Shown: positions 36,650 to 49,364, counted from the stretch's first letter. The stretch: DNA of 64,000 nt from Vandiemenella viatica (GCA_031002005.1 JARYHS010008074.1:279063930-279127929), one strand, 5' to 3'. Program-made: numbers and translations. The notes: generated from the letters alone by a model not told the origin.

Positions 36650-38038
36650 TTACATTTCAGCAATACATTTGGGAAAAAAATTAATACAAATTGTGCTTTA
36701 CGTCTTATTAGTATGAATGGAGTACTTTAAGGCAAGAAATTCAGAACTTAGAAATGATTTTGTTGCTCCATTTGTATAGATTTCTTGTTCCGTGAAATAG
36801 TTTCCAGTTGGCACGTATGTAAACCATCTGAACATCAAATAAATGCTTGTGTGAGATACGTGATATGACATGCTACAAGTACCTCAGTCTGCATTATTAC
36901 TGAAAAAAAATTAATGAACGTTTTATTGGAATTAATTCTCTTTCACTAAGTCCGAAATAGATGCAAATAAATATAAAATTGGTCCACAATCAATGAGATG
37001 GTCAAACAAACAATAACACTGGATTTAAGATCGTTAGTCATCCGTAACTGCAGTAAAACACAAATTTAGAGTTATAGTGAAACTTCAAAGAGAAACGAAA
37101 CGAGTTGTAATTTAACCGTTATTCCTAAAAAGAAAACCAGTTGGATTGGTATCATTTAAATTTTAACTTATTGCTTCGACAAGTAGCTCTGGAAAAGTGG
37201 CAGACAACAACATGTTAAAACTATTTGTGTTGTTTGATATGATTGTGATCAACCTTTACAATTTAGAGAGTGGAAGAAAAATATTTCGCTACTATGTTCT
37301 AAATATAACGTACTAGAGCAGGACATAGCTGTATTCATACACAAACCGTAAAATTTTTAAGTTTTACTGGTTTTGAAACACTGGCTGCATCAAAGAAACT
37401 ACGTTATAGGTAGACCAGGAATATTATTCTCCCCAGCTCTCGAGTTTTATTGGTGCTGTTTTTTTTCCCACTTCGCTGGCTCTTCTCCCCGATCTGGTTT
37501 CAGATTGTGAACCTGTCATAAACTCTTGTTTGCCGTTGGAACGTACGACTTCATTCCCATCAGCGGAAACAGCTGTGCACTCACGACCTAGATAAAGATC
37601 TGCCATTCAATTTGTGTTTGCTAATCAGAATTTGAACCAGTCGGTCCGAATTACAAATCCAATTTTCCCTAATGTGGACTCCAGGCCTACACTCTCCAGC
37701 ACCTGACCTGTCTGATAGGTCGCACCTCAATCGAATGCTGCACGCTGGATCACGCCAGCTGATTGGACTGCTATACATAGAGCGAGTCAGCGATATTACA
37801 TCACACGCCGAGTGCACTCGCCAAAGTAGCTATCATCCATGCCTGACCTCGTCGCAATAAGTACTGTGACTAACAAAACTGACGCGGAATGACGAAGAGC
37901 ACTGTTTCAGTACTTGAAGGGATGTTTATAACGTTTAAAAAAAGTCCTTGATGTTACGATGTGTAGGTAAGAGAGTCAGAGACAGGAGTAAATTATCGAG
38001 TGATTCCTTGAATTTGATACTGCAAACACAGAATTCTT

Positions 38039-38041
<3 letters not shown>
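36650..38041. other. No gene recognised; mixed-composition 37430-37860
   Basis: 37430-37860 is less AT-rich and open in short frames on both strands, but no domain, splice pattern or known repeat could be identified. Confidence 0.4.

Positions 38042-38082
<41 letters not shown>
38042..38082. repeat. 41-nt poly(T) tract
   Basis: A pure T-run, as expected for the A-tail of a recent minus-strand retroposon. The sequence that follows (AATGCAAAACCGTTATG) was not recognised as the local SINE or LINE, so the source is unknown. Confidence 0.8.
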
Positions 38083-38085
<3 letters not shown>

Positions 38086-38707
38086 GCAAAACCGTTATGT
38101 AGTAAATTTTCCAACGGAACAGGAGTTCTATATAAATTATAATTATACAAAATAATGTTTCCGCAAACCTGATCACCCGACTAGCATTACACTAGTGGAA
38201 CTTGAAGGATAGGTAATCAATCATTTCCGTACATTATCTAATACGACTGCTGAAGAGATGGAATTCAATAATTTTCATACGGAGAGTTTAACAGTGAAAA
38301 GTTTTTCGTTTACAGATAGCCATCATAGTCTACGATGTTAGTGCGCTCGGTAGTTTTTAATAGTTCGTTGATTTGTTAAAAATACTTACTTTCCTGGAAA
38401 CAATACATTGAAGTATCATCTTAGCCCCTAACGTTAATGACCTGTATGTTAAATTACAAAAAAAAAGCTCTTGGACAACTCATGACGACATCGTACCTGG
38501 AGCCAGGTCCCTCGAGGAACATCAGGTGGATAGTTTCATTTCAACATCATGTGAAATTAACGTCAGCCAACGTAAGTGGTCAAAAGATACAATCAGAGGA
38601 TGATGCAACCAGTTATAGAAAGAGGGAACAAGTATTGGTGGTTCGCTGTCTGTTTTGAAATGTGTTGTTCAACGAGAAGGGACAGTAATTTAATTCTTAG
38701 TAATGTG

Positions 38708-38984
38708 ACAGAGAGCATGGGCGCCGGCAGGATTACTTTAAGGGAGGTGCATCTGTATCTTCTTTATACATTATATATAACACTTATTAACTAAGGATAC
38801 TGAGTTTATTGACAAGGCGTTGAACAAATTTGGACAACAACCTAGGCGCTTTAAGTTATTATTCAAACAGTGAGTTTAATAATAAATTTTTGTTTATTAA
38901 TCTTTTTTTGTGTATTTTCTTTTATCGCAGGGGGAGTGCAAGTGCACCCCCTTGCACCCCCCTCCCGGCGCCCATGGCAGAGAG
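38708..38984. mobile_element. hAT-like MITE (261 bp) with 8-bp target duplication
   Basis: Inverted ends CATGGGCGCCGGCAGG (38716) and CCTCCCGGCGCCCATG (ending 38976) bound an AT-rich, non-coding interior. The flanks ACAGAGAG (38708-38715) and GCAGAGAG (38977-38984) match at 7 of 8 bases, the target size of hAT-superfamily transposases. The right end also contains a G/C-rich stem (GGGGGAGTGCAAGTGCACCC). No transposase frame is present, so it is a non-autonomous miniature element. Confidence 0.75.
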
Positions 38985-39289
38985 CAATATGCCTTCCACC
39001 TGCCTTCATAAAGTAATACGTCTAGTAGGTAAAATAGTGACTGTAGATGGCTGTAACAGAGAGCAAGAATCATAATCACGACGGTCTAGTGTGGAAGATT
39101 GGCACTATAATACTCCTTCAAATGAATGGAATTAAGCTTCAAAGTACATTACATAGTTGACAGGTCGTTTAACACTCGCAAAATAAAGACGAATACTGAT
39201 TATAGATACAAGAAGACATTTCTAAATTATCATTATTTGTTGATGACACTGAAATGTTCACTTATATAGTGGATTAGTTTGTATCAAAA

Positions 39290-39370
39290 CATGATGGTGG
39301 ATCAACAGATCGCGTACAGGTCGGGCAATTGGAAGAACACCGGCTCGATTCCCGGTCTACCACATAGACA
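39290..39370 (+). repeat. tRNA-like SINE head
   Basis: GATCGCGTACAGGTCGGGCA (A-box-like) followed by GGCTCGATTCCCGGTC (B-box-like) suggests the pol III promoter of a tRNA-derived SINE, possibly with a body continuing to about 39520. Not a credible tRNA gene: no paired acceptor stem. Confidence 0.35.
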
Positions 39371-40355
39371 ATGCCTTAAGGTTTTCTTCAAAAAACTGTG
39401 AGTTCATTCATTCTATATCAGTAACAAAAAACCACTCCTGGATGTAATGACATCGACGAATTTAGAAAAGAGACACAGAGCTTTATCTCCCGGAATCCCT
39501 CCCCCCCTTTTTCCCTCATTGCATCCTGCGGCCTGTACACAGGAATACCTTACATTTTTTTGATAGATATCTGTCTGAAAGAGATATTTTATGATATCAT
39601 TTTTTCTCTGCTTAATTCATAGGAACGTAAACGAGAAAGTAGCAGAGACTCTCTGCCCTTGATTTCTTCTTAGACACAGAGCAAAAGCTTGAAACAGTCT
39701 TGAAGTCGACAATATGTAAACGTACCAGCTGTACGAATGTGCTGAAAAAAAGCCGACGTTAATTTTTCAGCGCATTTAAAATGCCTGTGTTTCGGAGGTA
39801 GTATATTGTTATGAATGCTTCAAAGAGGGTCCCCAAGTTTCAGGTAACTGCATCTTCGACGGCTTGAGCCTCTCTTCGTGGCGCAGCTCTCCACTTTAAT
39901 CACTCGATAATACCGTAACAGGTAGCGCGCTGATCCGCTCCTTAGGATGGATCTTGACGCTCGCGGCGAGACTCCTGATGCAGCAGTATCTAACGAGCAG
40001 CCCCCAACTGCGTAATTAGCGAGCGAGCCAGGAGCCGCGTCAGCAGCCCACGGCGACGCTCCTCCCACAACACAGCACGCTCGCTGCAACTTCCACCTCA
40101 CTTTCATCACCATACATACGATAGTAATAATAGAACAACATTTCTCGGTTTCTGATGCTACTACACAGTTTTGCAGAATATCAAGTTTCTTTTGTTTTCA
40201 GTTTTACTTTTTTTAAACTACATTACAGACGAAAACGCGGAAGCTTTGATGCTTCAGTTCTAATGCTTCGTTTATCACATGACTATTGTAGTATAGGATG
40301 GAAAAATAAAGAACAGTGATCGAATATACAAAGGAACTATTCTCATTCACGTTTA
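39371..40355. other. No gene confirmed; GC-rich island 39825-40110
   Basis: 39825-40110 is GC-rich (GCGCTGATCCGCTCC, GACGCTCGCGGCGAGAC, GCGAGCCAGGAGCCGCG). The 97-codon minus-strand frame through it (39820-40113) is Ala/Ser/Arg-rich without a domain. Candidate CpG island or regulatory element. Confidence 0.3.
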
Positions 40356-40357
40356 AT

Positions 40358-40401
40358 GTGATTTGGGGCAACCATCAAAGCCGTCAATCTAGATGCCTAA
40401 A
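40358..40401 (-). mobile_element. Short SINE fragment
   Basis: GTGATTTGGGGCAACCAT and CAATCTAGATGCCT match GTGATTTGGGGAAACCAT and AAATCTGGATGCCC of the reference SINE. About 44 bp only. Confidence 0.5.
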
Positions 40402-40867
40402 ACAGCGGCTACTGTACCTTTATTTCTTAATTCTTAGTTCACCCGCCAGATATTTAATTTAATTATTTGACTGTGGTTTTCTGTCTCAAAAAAGTTTGTG
40501 CTATTGCATATTTTGCACGAAATAAAATCCCATTAAAACAGAACTTTTCGATACCTGAGTCGGATTAATTGTTAGTACACATAAACCCACCCATTAGGCC
40601 TTTTAGTGGAAAATACATAATACACGAACGATGCTATTTGAAAAACGCCTGTCATGTCATCAGATATGCTTGATCTTACTGCGAGGCTCATTCCAGAGGA
40701 ATGACAGTTTACTTGCACTGCACAGTGTTTTGCTTATGTTAACAGCGTCTTCTAATATGTCTGTATCCTGACATAGATGAAAATAGGTTTAAAGAACAGT
40801 TTTGATTTACGTACTTTTCATCACCTTTCTGGGTTCCAAACAGTTTCTCTTACGAGTTTCAAACTGT

Positions 40868-40886
40868 AATTATTATTATTATTATT
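40868..40886. repeat. (ATT)n microsatellite
   Basis: About six tandem ATT units. Confidence 0.9.
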
Positions 40887-40906
40887 GCAATCTGCATAAA
40901 AATTAT

Positions 40907-41344
40907 TTATAAATTTGAACCATTATCTGGCTGGGAACAGGTGTCAGATAGAATCTTTGTAAATAGCGGTAAGATGAAACTGATCACTTGTAAATTGCAG
41001 CTGTGGCAGGGAGACAGTTCTGACTCGGTGCATTGCTTCTCATCAAAGATCTCATGTGTGACTACTTGCCTCTGTTCCTCGTTAGCTGTTCTTAGTTGAT
41101 TAACAAAGTTAGCACAATATGTATACTTGATTATTTTAGAATTTTTTAGAATAAATGGAAACCGGATACCTGTAGAGTCCCAAAAAATTAAATTAAGTCT
41201 TGTCCTTCTAAGGTTAATGTATGAGGAGCCCAATGCTCTATATTCGACCTCCCCCTCGTGATCAGGTGTTCTCACGGCATCACTGGAAGTTGTGGCTCCG
41301 ACAATGACCGCTTTAGAAATACGCAAGGATACCAACTTGTGCAT
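40907..41344 (-). other. Unidentified 145-codon open frame
   Basis: A continuous minus-strand frame starts MHKLVSLRISKAVIVGATTS, has a central RRTRLNLIFWDSTGIRFPF segment and a C-terminal part with several Cys (CTESELSPCHSCN). I recognise no domain. Third codon positions are not GC-biased, unlike the probable exon at 62.2 kb, and no splice sites were established. For AT-rich DNA the length is unusual, so it may be a decayed transposon frame or chance. No function is proposed. Confidence 0.2.
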
Positions 41345-42172
41345 TAATATACAGTATACGGATACGAATCCGTCCGTGCCTGACGGCGGGATTAAAGCTG
41401 CTGGATATCGTCAGACGTGTTTTATTGTATGTATAAACACCTATAAAACGTAGTAAAAGGACGTAAAATTGTGAGTATACTGCTTCAAGCTAAGCCTCGT
41501 ACCGATAAAAGTCTGCATGAAGATGAAGAGGATAGATGGCACAAAACAAGCTGACCTCGAGTGTCCCAGACCGCAAAATTTAAACACAACATTATGTTCA
41601 ATCGCCATTTCAAAGCTTAGATATGTATATTTTGCAATAAAGAAAAAAAGCATTTGGACAGAAAATGTACTGCTTCTCTTTGATTGGTTGTAGCACACGT
41701 ATAATAATCGTCGGTTCATAAATTGTATTTGCAAAATAATAATGTCATGGTAAATTACCTGAGAGGTACATGAAATTATGTATGTGTCATTAGAATGATT
41801 CTAATCTGTAAGGTGACTCACTAGTGAAGACATCTGACTGTTGTATGGCAAGAGTGCTTTGCACCAAAACTATTCTCTCCTTTTAATACTCAAATCCCCA
41901 ATGATAAGAGTTAAGAAACTAATTACTTAGATATTGGTATGGCTCCTTATTTCTCTTATCTTGACCAAATAATTTGGTTTAGGTTCGTTTACGTTTTGTA
42001 AATGGATGTTAATGTCTTCATATTCGTCAACAAACTAAAACGACGAACTACGACTTCGTCTGCCAGATAATCCCATCCTAAACTTTTAGGAAATTTATAA
42101 CTCTTTAGTAACAACTGTGGCAAGCGGCCACAATACTAGGTACTTTTCTCTCTATTTTCTAAGACATTGTAC

Positions 42173-42436
42173 TTATACAGCACCACAGAAGTTTAGAGGA
42201 GGATGAATTAGAGTTTTATTCGGTACTCCCTTTGCATTTGCGTTATAATTCTTCAAAATTTCACCTACATCGAAATTTATTTTCTGATCCCACTTGATAT
42301 CGCTTTGTATTCTTACGTCCAAATACTTAAGGGAAACAGCCTTATCATTGGTCATGTGGATTCTTGTTGTTGGCGTGCATTCCCTTGCACTTGTTACAAT
42401 GTTTCCATTAATATCACTATGATGAAGTAACGTCAA
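42173..42436 (-). pseudogene. Possible non-LTR reverse transcriptase fragment
   Basis: The 87-residue frame contains VSLKYLDVRIQSDIKWDQKI, which resembles the (K)YLGV-x(2)-QSDLKWD-x-HI segment just after the palm of many LINE reverse transcriptases. The usual YLGV Gly is Asp here. No FADD motif or other domain is in frame nearby. An old, short fossil at best. Confidence 0.4.
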
Positions 42437-42439
42437 ATT

Positions 42440-44600
42440 CGCATTAAATTTCTAATCAGTTACCGGAACTCTTTACTTCCCTGGATCATAGTTGAGTTGT
42501 CCATAAGAAAGAATTGGAAAGAGAAGTGGACTATTATAAAAATTATATTGAATTTTCATTTAATTGAAATGAGCACACCATGAAAATTGATTTTTAAAAT
42601 AGCATGTTTCCCTGATTTGGAGATTTGGATCTTTCAAAACTTGTGCGTTCTTTGCGTTAGCATCGAAATTCATTCCATCTACGTTACTTGGCTTGATTCG
42701 TTTGCTGAAAATTCTCTGCCCTAGATCGTTCCAGAGAATGTAGTAAACATTCCGTTGGTAGTCTTTGGCAACGCTTTATATATATTTTGTAAGATAGTAC
42801 AATCATTCATTCCGTTTGTATAATGTTTATCTGGAGAACATATGATAACGTTTATGTTAATATGTTTCAAATGCTTGTAGCGACATTGCCTTATTTTGTG
42901 GAACAAGGGATTCTAGCAATAGGTGGTTGAAATTTGACATATATTTAAGCTTATCATTTCAATAATATTCTGAAGAGATGCTGATGAATTAAACAACAGA
43001 GCCTGAGCGAAGTAAAACATGTTTTACTCACAACTTTCTTTCGTCGCGAAGCTGATACCAGGGATCGCATAAGGGACGAATTTGAGAGAAAGAATGGAAG
43101 AAGAGGTATGGCGGATACTAAAGAAACAAGATCATGATGCAGTATACACTAATTTAAACAAGTGGAAAACATTTTTTGTTGTTTATATCTCGAATTAGAA
43201 AATACAACCTACATGTTCCGTGCTCGCATTTCGTACCCATCTTACCGTGACCCTAAAACTTCACCTTTCCACTGTACCCTCTATTAACGAATTAGCTATT
43301 TTAACAGATGATTCACCATTACGTATCAACGACACCGTTCCATGAATACCTTCGTTCACTCCTGGCCACCATGACATCAGATTCAATGCGTGACAAAGCA
43401 GTTCCTCTTCCGTTGTGTTCGTGGTGACCTAGAAAGCGACATGGCCCTGTTTTGGGGCACCGATCACGCTCCTCTGCAGTGCAGCAGGGCGGAAGGTTCC
43501 TCGCCGTGAAGTTGGCAGGCGCCTGGGGCCAGGCCAGACAATGGATTGCGGGCCGAGCGCCCACACACAGACGACACGGTGCCACGTCAGGGCTGCCACC
43601 CGTCTTGTGTTTATTGCCTGCCGCTGTCGGCTGCTGGAGACCAAGTAATAACCCGCAGTAACACTGCACTCTCGGTGGTACATGCAGAACAGTAGCACCC
43701 AGAACTGAGTCAACGTGCCGCAGCGACGAGTCAAAGTTTGAAGGCCATCCCAACAAAGAGCATTCGATGAGAACAACAGTTGTCTAAAAAAAAGGAACTT
43801 TGTAAAAACAGATCCTAAAAGTAACTGAAATTAGCTTGTATATTGTCGCTGTCTTACGTGACATGTTAGGATATAAATTACATTTTAGTATTTGACAAGA
43901 AAGCAACAGATAATTTGTATACTGCTATTTTGCAATGTAGTATCCCACCTTTCCAATGAACCAGAGACCTTTTTCGGTAACCTACGTACTAATTAAGGAA
44001 AACGTTCTTATTGCTGTCGATGTTTCGACGTCGAAATTGTTTGTTGTTCCCGGCAGTCATTGGTAGTTCTACTTAGTGAATAATATGTTTAATATAATTC
44101 CCTCAGCTAGCTGTGTTCTAAATGTTCTGCGAATACTAATGCAGTATTCTACGCTTGGGTGTTCATCTGTTCTAGTGGAGTACTTGACAAACAAATAAGA
44201 AAACACGCATGATCTTGAGTGACTTACACTCACAGAAATTATTTACATGCATGAGGCACTGTTTCCAACTTCTGCATTTGCTGCTTCCTCCATTTGCTTA
44301 AGTCAGACCATGATTTAAACATTAACGACGTTAATATGAGCCTGAAATAACTGTTACAAAAACCTAATCTACATTTATATATTTATCGACGTTCTTGTAG
44401 TTGTGTTCATCATACCCTTAAAAATAGCCAGTTTTTTATGGTTGTTGATATTTTTATCTTTATTGTTCCTTGAAGTTACAGTATTAGTGGCAAACTTTTC
44501 AGTGTGTGTGTACAACAGTAAAAATGTAAACTTTTTCTTGAAATTAAGAATATTTTCACGTAAATGTTTCAAGCTTTGAAACAAGGTTATTGATGTGATG
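42440..44600. other. No gene confirmed; GC-rich island 43330-43745
   Basis: AT-rich except 43330-43745, which is GC-rich (GGCAGGCGCCTGGGGCC, GCGGGCCGAGCGCCCAC, GCCGCTGTCGGCTGCTGG). Three overlapping frames of 69-145 codons run through it on both strands, the expected shadow of GC-rich sequence; none has a known domain. Candidate CpG island or conserved non-coding element. Confidence 0.35.
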
Positions 44601-44605
44601 CGCTA

Positions 44606-45531
44606 GGTTGTCCACAGGGTTACGCATGGTTTGCCTGTTTCAAAATTGGCCATCAGTCAATAATGGATGACCCTAATTAATGAATATCACACTCAGAAAT
44701 TCTATGATCTGATACGTGGAAACCATTGTGTGAATGTCCGAGATCTTTCAGAACAAAGTGAGATATCAGTAACTTAGTGCCATGAAATTTTGGTGGATGA
44801 ATTAAATGTGTACCGTGTTCGAACAAAGTTTGGTGACAAAAGTACAGAAGGAACATGGAGGAAAGGGCAGTTACCTGCAACTCCAAGAGAAGGCCAACGA
44901 TGAGGAAAAAATCGTTTAAAGAATCATAACAGGGCACATAACATTTAGATTACTGCTACGAAGTTGTGGCTTAAATTTAGCCATCACCGTACGTAAACAA
45001 GGGATATCCACAGCTAAAGACATCCCGACAGTCTCGATTCAGTGTTAAAGTGTTTCTTACAGCAACTGTGCTATTTGAATTTTTGTTTGGGGGTCAAACA
45101 ATCAGCTGTCAGTAATACAACGGCACTAGGCATCAGTTACTGGAAAATGTTTGCAAAGAAAAAGGTGCAATGGAGCGACGGTCCAAGGATCATTCACAAC
45201 GATAAAGATCTGGTCACTCAGCGTTGTCAATTCACCAGTTATGTTCCAAAAACCAGGTGAACGTTCTTCTCCAACCCGCCTATTCCCCACATTTGGCTGC
45301 ATGTGGCTTTTCCTTGTTCAAAAGTTCAAAAATAATGTTGAAAGTACAAGAGTTCAAAACCATTGACAACATTAATATACAAGTATTTAATGACATTTCA
45401 AACGAAATTTATAATGTCTGCTTTGTGAAGTGGAAACACATCCGGAACAAGTGTGTGTATATCGGAAGCGAATCCTTTGAAGGCGGCGGTAGTCAAATAA
45501 TCTGTCAGTTAAATAAGAAAAATTAAAAAAT
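44606..45531 (+). pseudogene. Decayed mariner transposase fossil
   Basis: Successive family motifs appear in order across frames. HCVNVRDLSEQSEISV and then CHEILVDELNVYRVR (about 44733-44826) match the DNA-binding half. RIITGHI near 44930 corresponds to RIITGDE, with the first catalytic Asp (44935-44937) replaced by His. HNDKD near 45196 corresponds to HHDNA. NQVNVLLQPAYSPHLAACGF then leads to KWKHIRNKCVYIG and ESFEGG at the C terminus. Stops and frameshifts are numerous, and two of the three catalytic positions look altered. Terminal repeats could not be confirmed; the left limit is approximate. It belongs to a different mariner lineage from the 13 kb copy. Confidence 0.8.
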
Positions 45532-45539
45532 AAAATTCA

Positions 45540-47089
45540 CTTATATTATGAACATACCTCATATACGTAAAATTGACTGTATTCAGTCTTCTCTGTATTA
45601 GTAAATAATTAATAATTTACTATGTAAATACGTCAGAGACAGTGCACCTGAAAATCTATGGTAGTGACAGAAAAAAGGAAGTACGCAGAACAGTAACTCA
45701 ATTCGTTACTGCGTGCCACAGTGATTATGGAAGCGTCACGGAATTGACTCGTAGATTGGGCGGGGAAACTATGGTAGACATACGACGTTTGATCTTATTG
45801 GTAAACAGCGTACACCCACTTTCATTTACGAGTACGATGAAATACTTCATCCACCAATTTGAGTCGCATTTACAGAAGAGGTAAGATTAGAGAAATAAGG
45901 CACCGCCCACACGCTTATACGAATTCTTTTTTCCCTCGTCTTATTCGGGATTGGAATACACAGAGTAACGATTAGGTTTGGTGCAAAAGCACCCTCTGTC
46001 ACCCACAATTTTGTGAAATGCTTAGTATATTTGTAGATATACGTGTATTCTCTTTATTCTCACAAGTAAGACATTGCCTTAGTATCGATGTTTATGTGCC
46101 ACGTCTAATTAATTCATAATGAATATGTTTGACGGTCTATAAATCATGAAATGCAAAAGCAATAGAAGTTATATGCCGATTATAAGGATCCACGAAGTGG
46201 TAACAATTCGCATATCTCGAAACTTTTCCGAGGGGAAATTGAACCTCGAGATTGGCGTATAATTGAAATCTGTGTTCTCCGTTCATGGAAATAAATTCCG
46301 TGTTTGAAGGGCGGATGGAAATCTCATAAAACTTTAGAAGAATTATCTTCAATAGTCGTTTCTAAAGGCAATTTAAACTTGAGGAGAGACCTCGATAGAA
46401 TTCTGTCTTTGAGTTCCATGTAACTTTGTTCCTCGTGTTAGTAACATCATAAACCCTGTGGAAAGTTGTTCCTCTGATCGTTTTAATATTCTTATGTGAT
46501 TAATCTTAATTATAGGTTTATCTGCTTTCCTTTCCAAAACCGCGTGTTTTTTTTATCAAATCAAAAGAATTTTATTACGGTCATGAGTAATATTAAAACA
46601 GCATTCCAAAAAACCTTCACTAACAGCGTATGTGCGTTAACAGATGCCACTGAAGTTAGCTGCAATATATGTGTTGAATATTTGTTTGATTTATCCATTT
46701 CCTTTTAGATCCTCGAAGGGCCACCTGTTACACTATGTTTGGAATAGTTAAACGTTTCAAATTTTTTTGTTCATATCCATTATTTGTTGGATTACTGTGG
46801 TAAATTGATCCAGTGAACTGAAAAGGACGAATATTCACTGCAACATTAAAAATCAAAAGTTTGCGTTGTTGGTATTCTTCCAAATAGTAGGAGGTATGGA
46901 GCAAAACATGTTATCACTGTACCAAAGTTTACAGGTTCTAACCACTTCACAACAATTTGGTTATAGCTGCACGGTTGGAATTAATTCGTAGTAAGAATTA
47001 TGTACGTTCATACTTAGAAAAATTAGAATATGGAGAGTCAAAACGAAGTTAAAAATTTCAGTGTCTACCGTTTTGAAGCAGGTCAAAAT
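45540..47089. other. No gene recognised
   Basis: Contains an 80-codon frame at 45642-45884 (YGSDRKKEVRRTVTQFV at its start) of unknown nature, and otherwise AT-rich sequence. Confidence 0.4.
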
Positions 47090-47149
47090 TGTAAAGATCT
47101 CGATACAACTGTCATGTTGCTGGTCTTGAAAATTACATGTAAACACCAC

Positions 47150-47285
47150 CACCTCTCCTAACCTGCCGACCAAGTCCTGATGATCGAAATTTCTTCCGCA
47201 ATGAGGACTCGAAGCAGCTAACCCCTTTTCAGCAACAGACACTGTCACTGTCCCGCAACCATTGAGCCAAAGTGGTGGGATCCGC
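47150..47285 (-). repeat. Diverged tRNA-like SINE head
   Basis: On the minus strand CCACTTTGGCTCAATGGTTG (A-box-like) is followed by GCTTCGAGTCC (B-box-like). The spacing is larger than in a tRNA gene and no cloverleaf forms, so a decayed tRNA-derived SINE is the likeliest source. Confidence 0.35.
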
Positions 47286-47289
47286 TGAT

Positions 47290-48930
47290 AAGAACTGCAC
47301 GCATTATACTGTACTACTCCCTATATTATCACACAATATCTCACGTACTGAGTTAACCATCTCATCCTTTCCCGTTGTTCGCATTCAATTGGATTTCTTT
47401 GTGTGCATGACTATTATGTACTCCTTTTACTTGCTGTAATACTACATTGCTAAGTGGTGTATATTTATATGCAATCTTTTAGTACCATAAAAAATAACAT
47501 ACTAATAACACACACATTGCATCAAACTAAATATGTTATTATTTACTAAGAAGAGTATCTTCAGTTGCATCAGGAGAGAAAGAAATTACATAGCAAGAAA
47601 CTAATTAATTACAAACTCTACTCTTTATAGTTTATGATGGCTGCCTACAGTTCTGTTATAACGTGTTAATGTATCTCTGTTAACACTTGCAGTGTTTCTG
47701 AACTGAAAGCAATATAATAACATGAAAGGCTGGCGTGTTTATAATTACCTGTCACCAACAGATGCTCACTTCACTGCTGGGGCGTTAAACTCACAGTTCG
47801 ATTTTAAAAGCTGTCTCATTACTTCACTTTATCTGGAAACGCCTTTCATGGGGAGTGTAATCAACTGCTTCAAAAAGAAAGCGACAAAACCAAAGATTGT
47901 GAAGAGATCTAACTATATTATTTAGAATTTTGAACAGATTTGAACCTATGAGAATAAGGTGTAAAATTTAGAATCAAAAATCTATATCATTTCATTCAGA
48001 TTTGATAATCAGGCATTATTTTTATCTATTTAAGATATGTTTCGTGTATTACATGCTACTCTGTCACAAACAGGCAGCAATCACCATTCTCCAGAGATCT
48101 TTTTTGTAGTTTCAGACGGTTAACGCGTGCACTAATTTCCTATAACAGATAGTGGCTTTAAACAGTCATTTTTAGGAATTCCATTCCACTGTTTAGCAGA
48201 AAAAGTGGAGTTGTGTAACTTGGCTTCCTCTAAACAGCTCTACATCTGGAGCTCTGTGTAGGTTAATGTGTGTTTACTAACGACTGAGACAAATACGCCT
48301 ATCTATAACCTAGAGACCCAACAGCTTCGGAAAGACAAACGGTGTTATGACTCTAAGTGAATTTACGTGCAACGTGAAAGAAGCAGTACTAGAAACGTTA
48401 TACTCTGTTACCAAAACCAAAAAAAGTTGAAAAACAATTTAAACATATATGTAATAGTGTTAAAGTGTGTTAGTAACTTCTTTTATTTTTAAATAAAAGA
48501 AAATCTTGAGGTTTATCAAGCAATAACTTCTGTTCAGATGGACATTTGTGGCACTGTCGTCGAAATTTGAATTCCCACTTTTATGTATATTAACAACCAA
48601 ACTTATTTATCATGCATTTCGCCATAATGATTTAAATTAAAATTAAATATACAATATCTGTGTAGTAATATATCTGAAGCTCAGTCTGATTCCTATGATC
48701 CTGAAACGATATTCAACAATGTAATCATATTCATTCATCCTGGTTGCTGGTACTGTTCAACGTTGCTAAATCGTATTTCGATAGCTTCAAGCGGTAGGTT
48801 TCCTGCTCAAACGGAAATTTATTTTATCATTACATCACTGATATTTGTGTATGTTTATTTTGAGCAATATAATCTTGAGGTACTAAGCAATTAGAAATAA
48901 AGAATCTTATCTGAAACATTTTAAATTTTC
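47290..48930. other. No gene recognised
   Basis: AT-rich sequence with no supported feature. Confidence 0.45.
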
Positions 48931-48931
48931 A

Positions 48932-48980
48932 TTTTTTTTTTTTTTTTTTTGTAATTTTTTTTTTTTTTTTTTTTTTGTAA
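48932..48980. repeat. Duplicated poly(T)-GTAA unit
   Basis: Nineteen T, GTAA, twenty-two T, GTAA, then TTTATTGATG. On the minus strand this reads as a retroposon-like 3' end (AATTAC) followed by two A-tails separated by a repeated TTAC. The body on the minus strand (about 48981-49110, GGGTTGGGGTTGATTTATTC) is unidentified. Confidence 0.75.
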
Positions 48981-49364
48981 TTTATTGATGAGCGATTCTG
49001 TCTTTATCATTGTTTCTATTGCTGCACGACTTGTTGTGGTTATTATGGTACACATGTTCCTGTAATTGTTAAAAATATTGCAGGAATAAATCAACCCCAA
49101 CCCCATCTCTTTTCTGCTACACAGGGGGTTAGCTGTTTAAATACGTATAGAAAAATGGAGCTACTGACGTGAAATTTAATTCACAAGTGCAAAAAACTGG
49201 CAGTTCTATCATTATCGTACGCGAAAATCTGATGACGAAATCTTATAGAACTCGTCGAAAAAAATCTAAAATAAAGAATAACATTTTTTGATTTCTCACT
49301 TGGTTTTCGAGATTTAACATGTCAAATATACGTTATAATTCCTTGTGCTTTTGGTGACGTTTCT

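Noticed and set aside
43319..43776. Two overlapping minus-strand frames (145 and 115 codons) and one plus-strand frame
   Set aside because: All share one GC-rich island, where stops are rare by composition; no domain or splice pattern in any of them.
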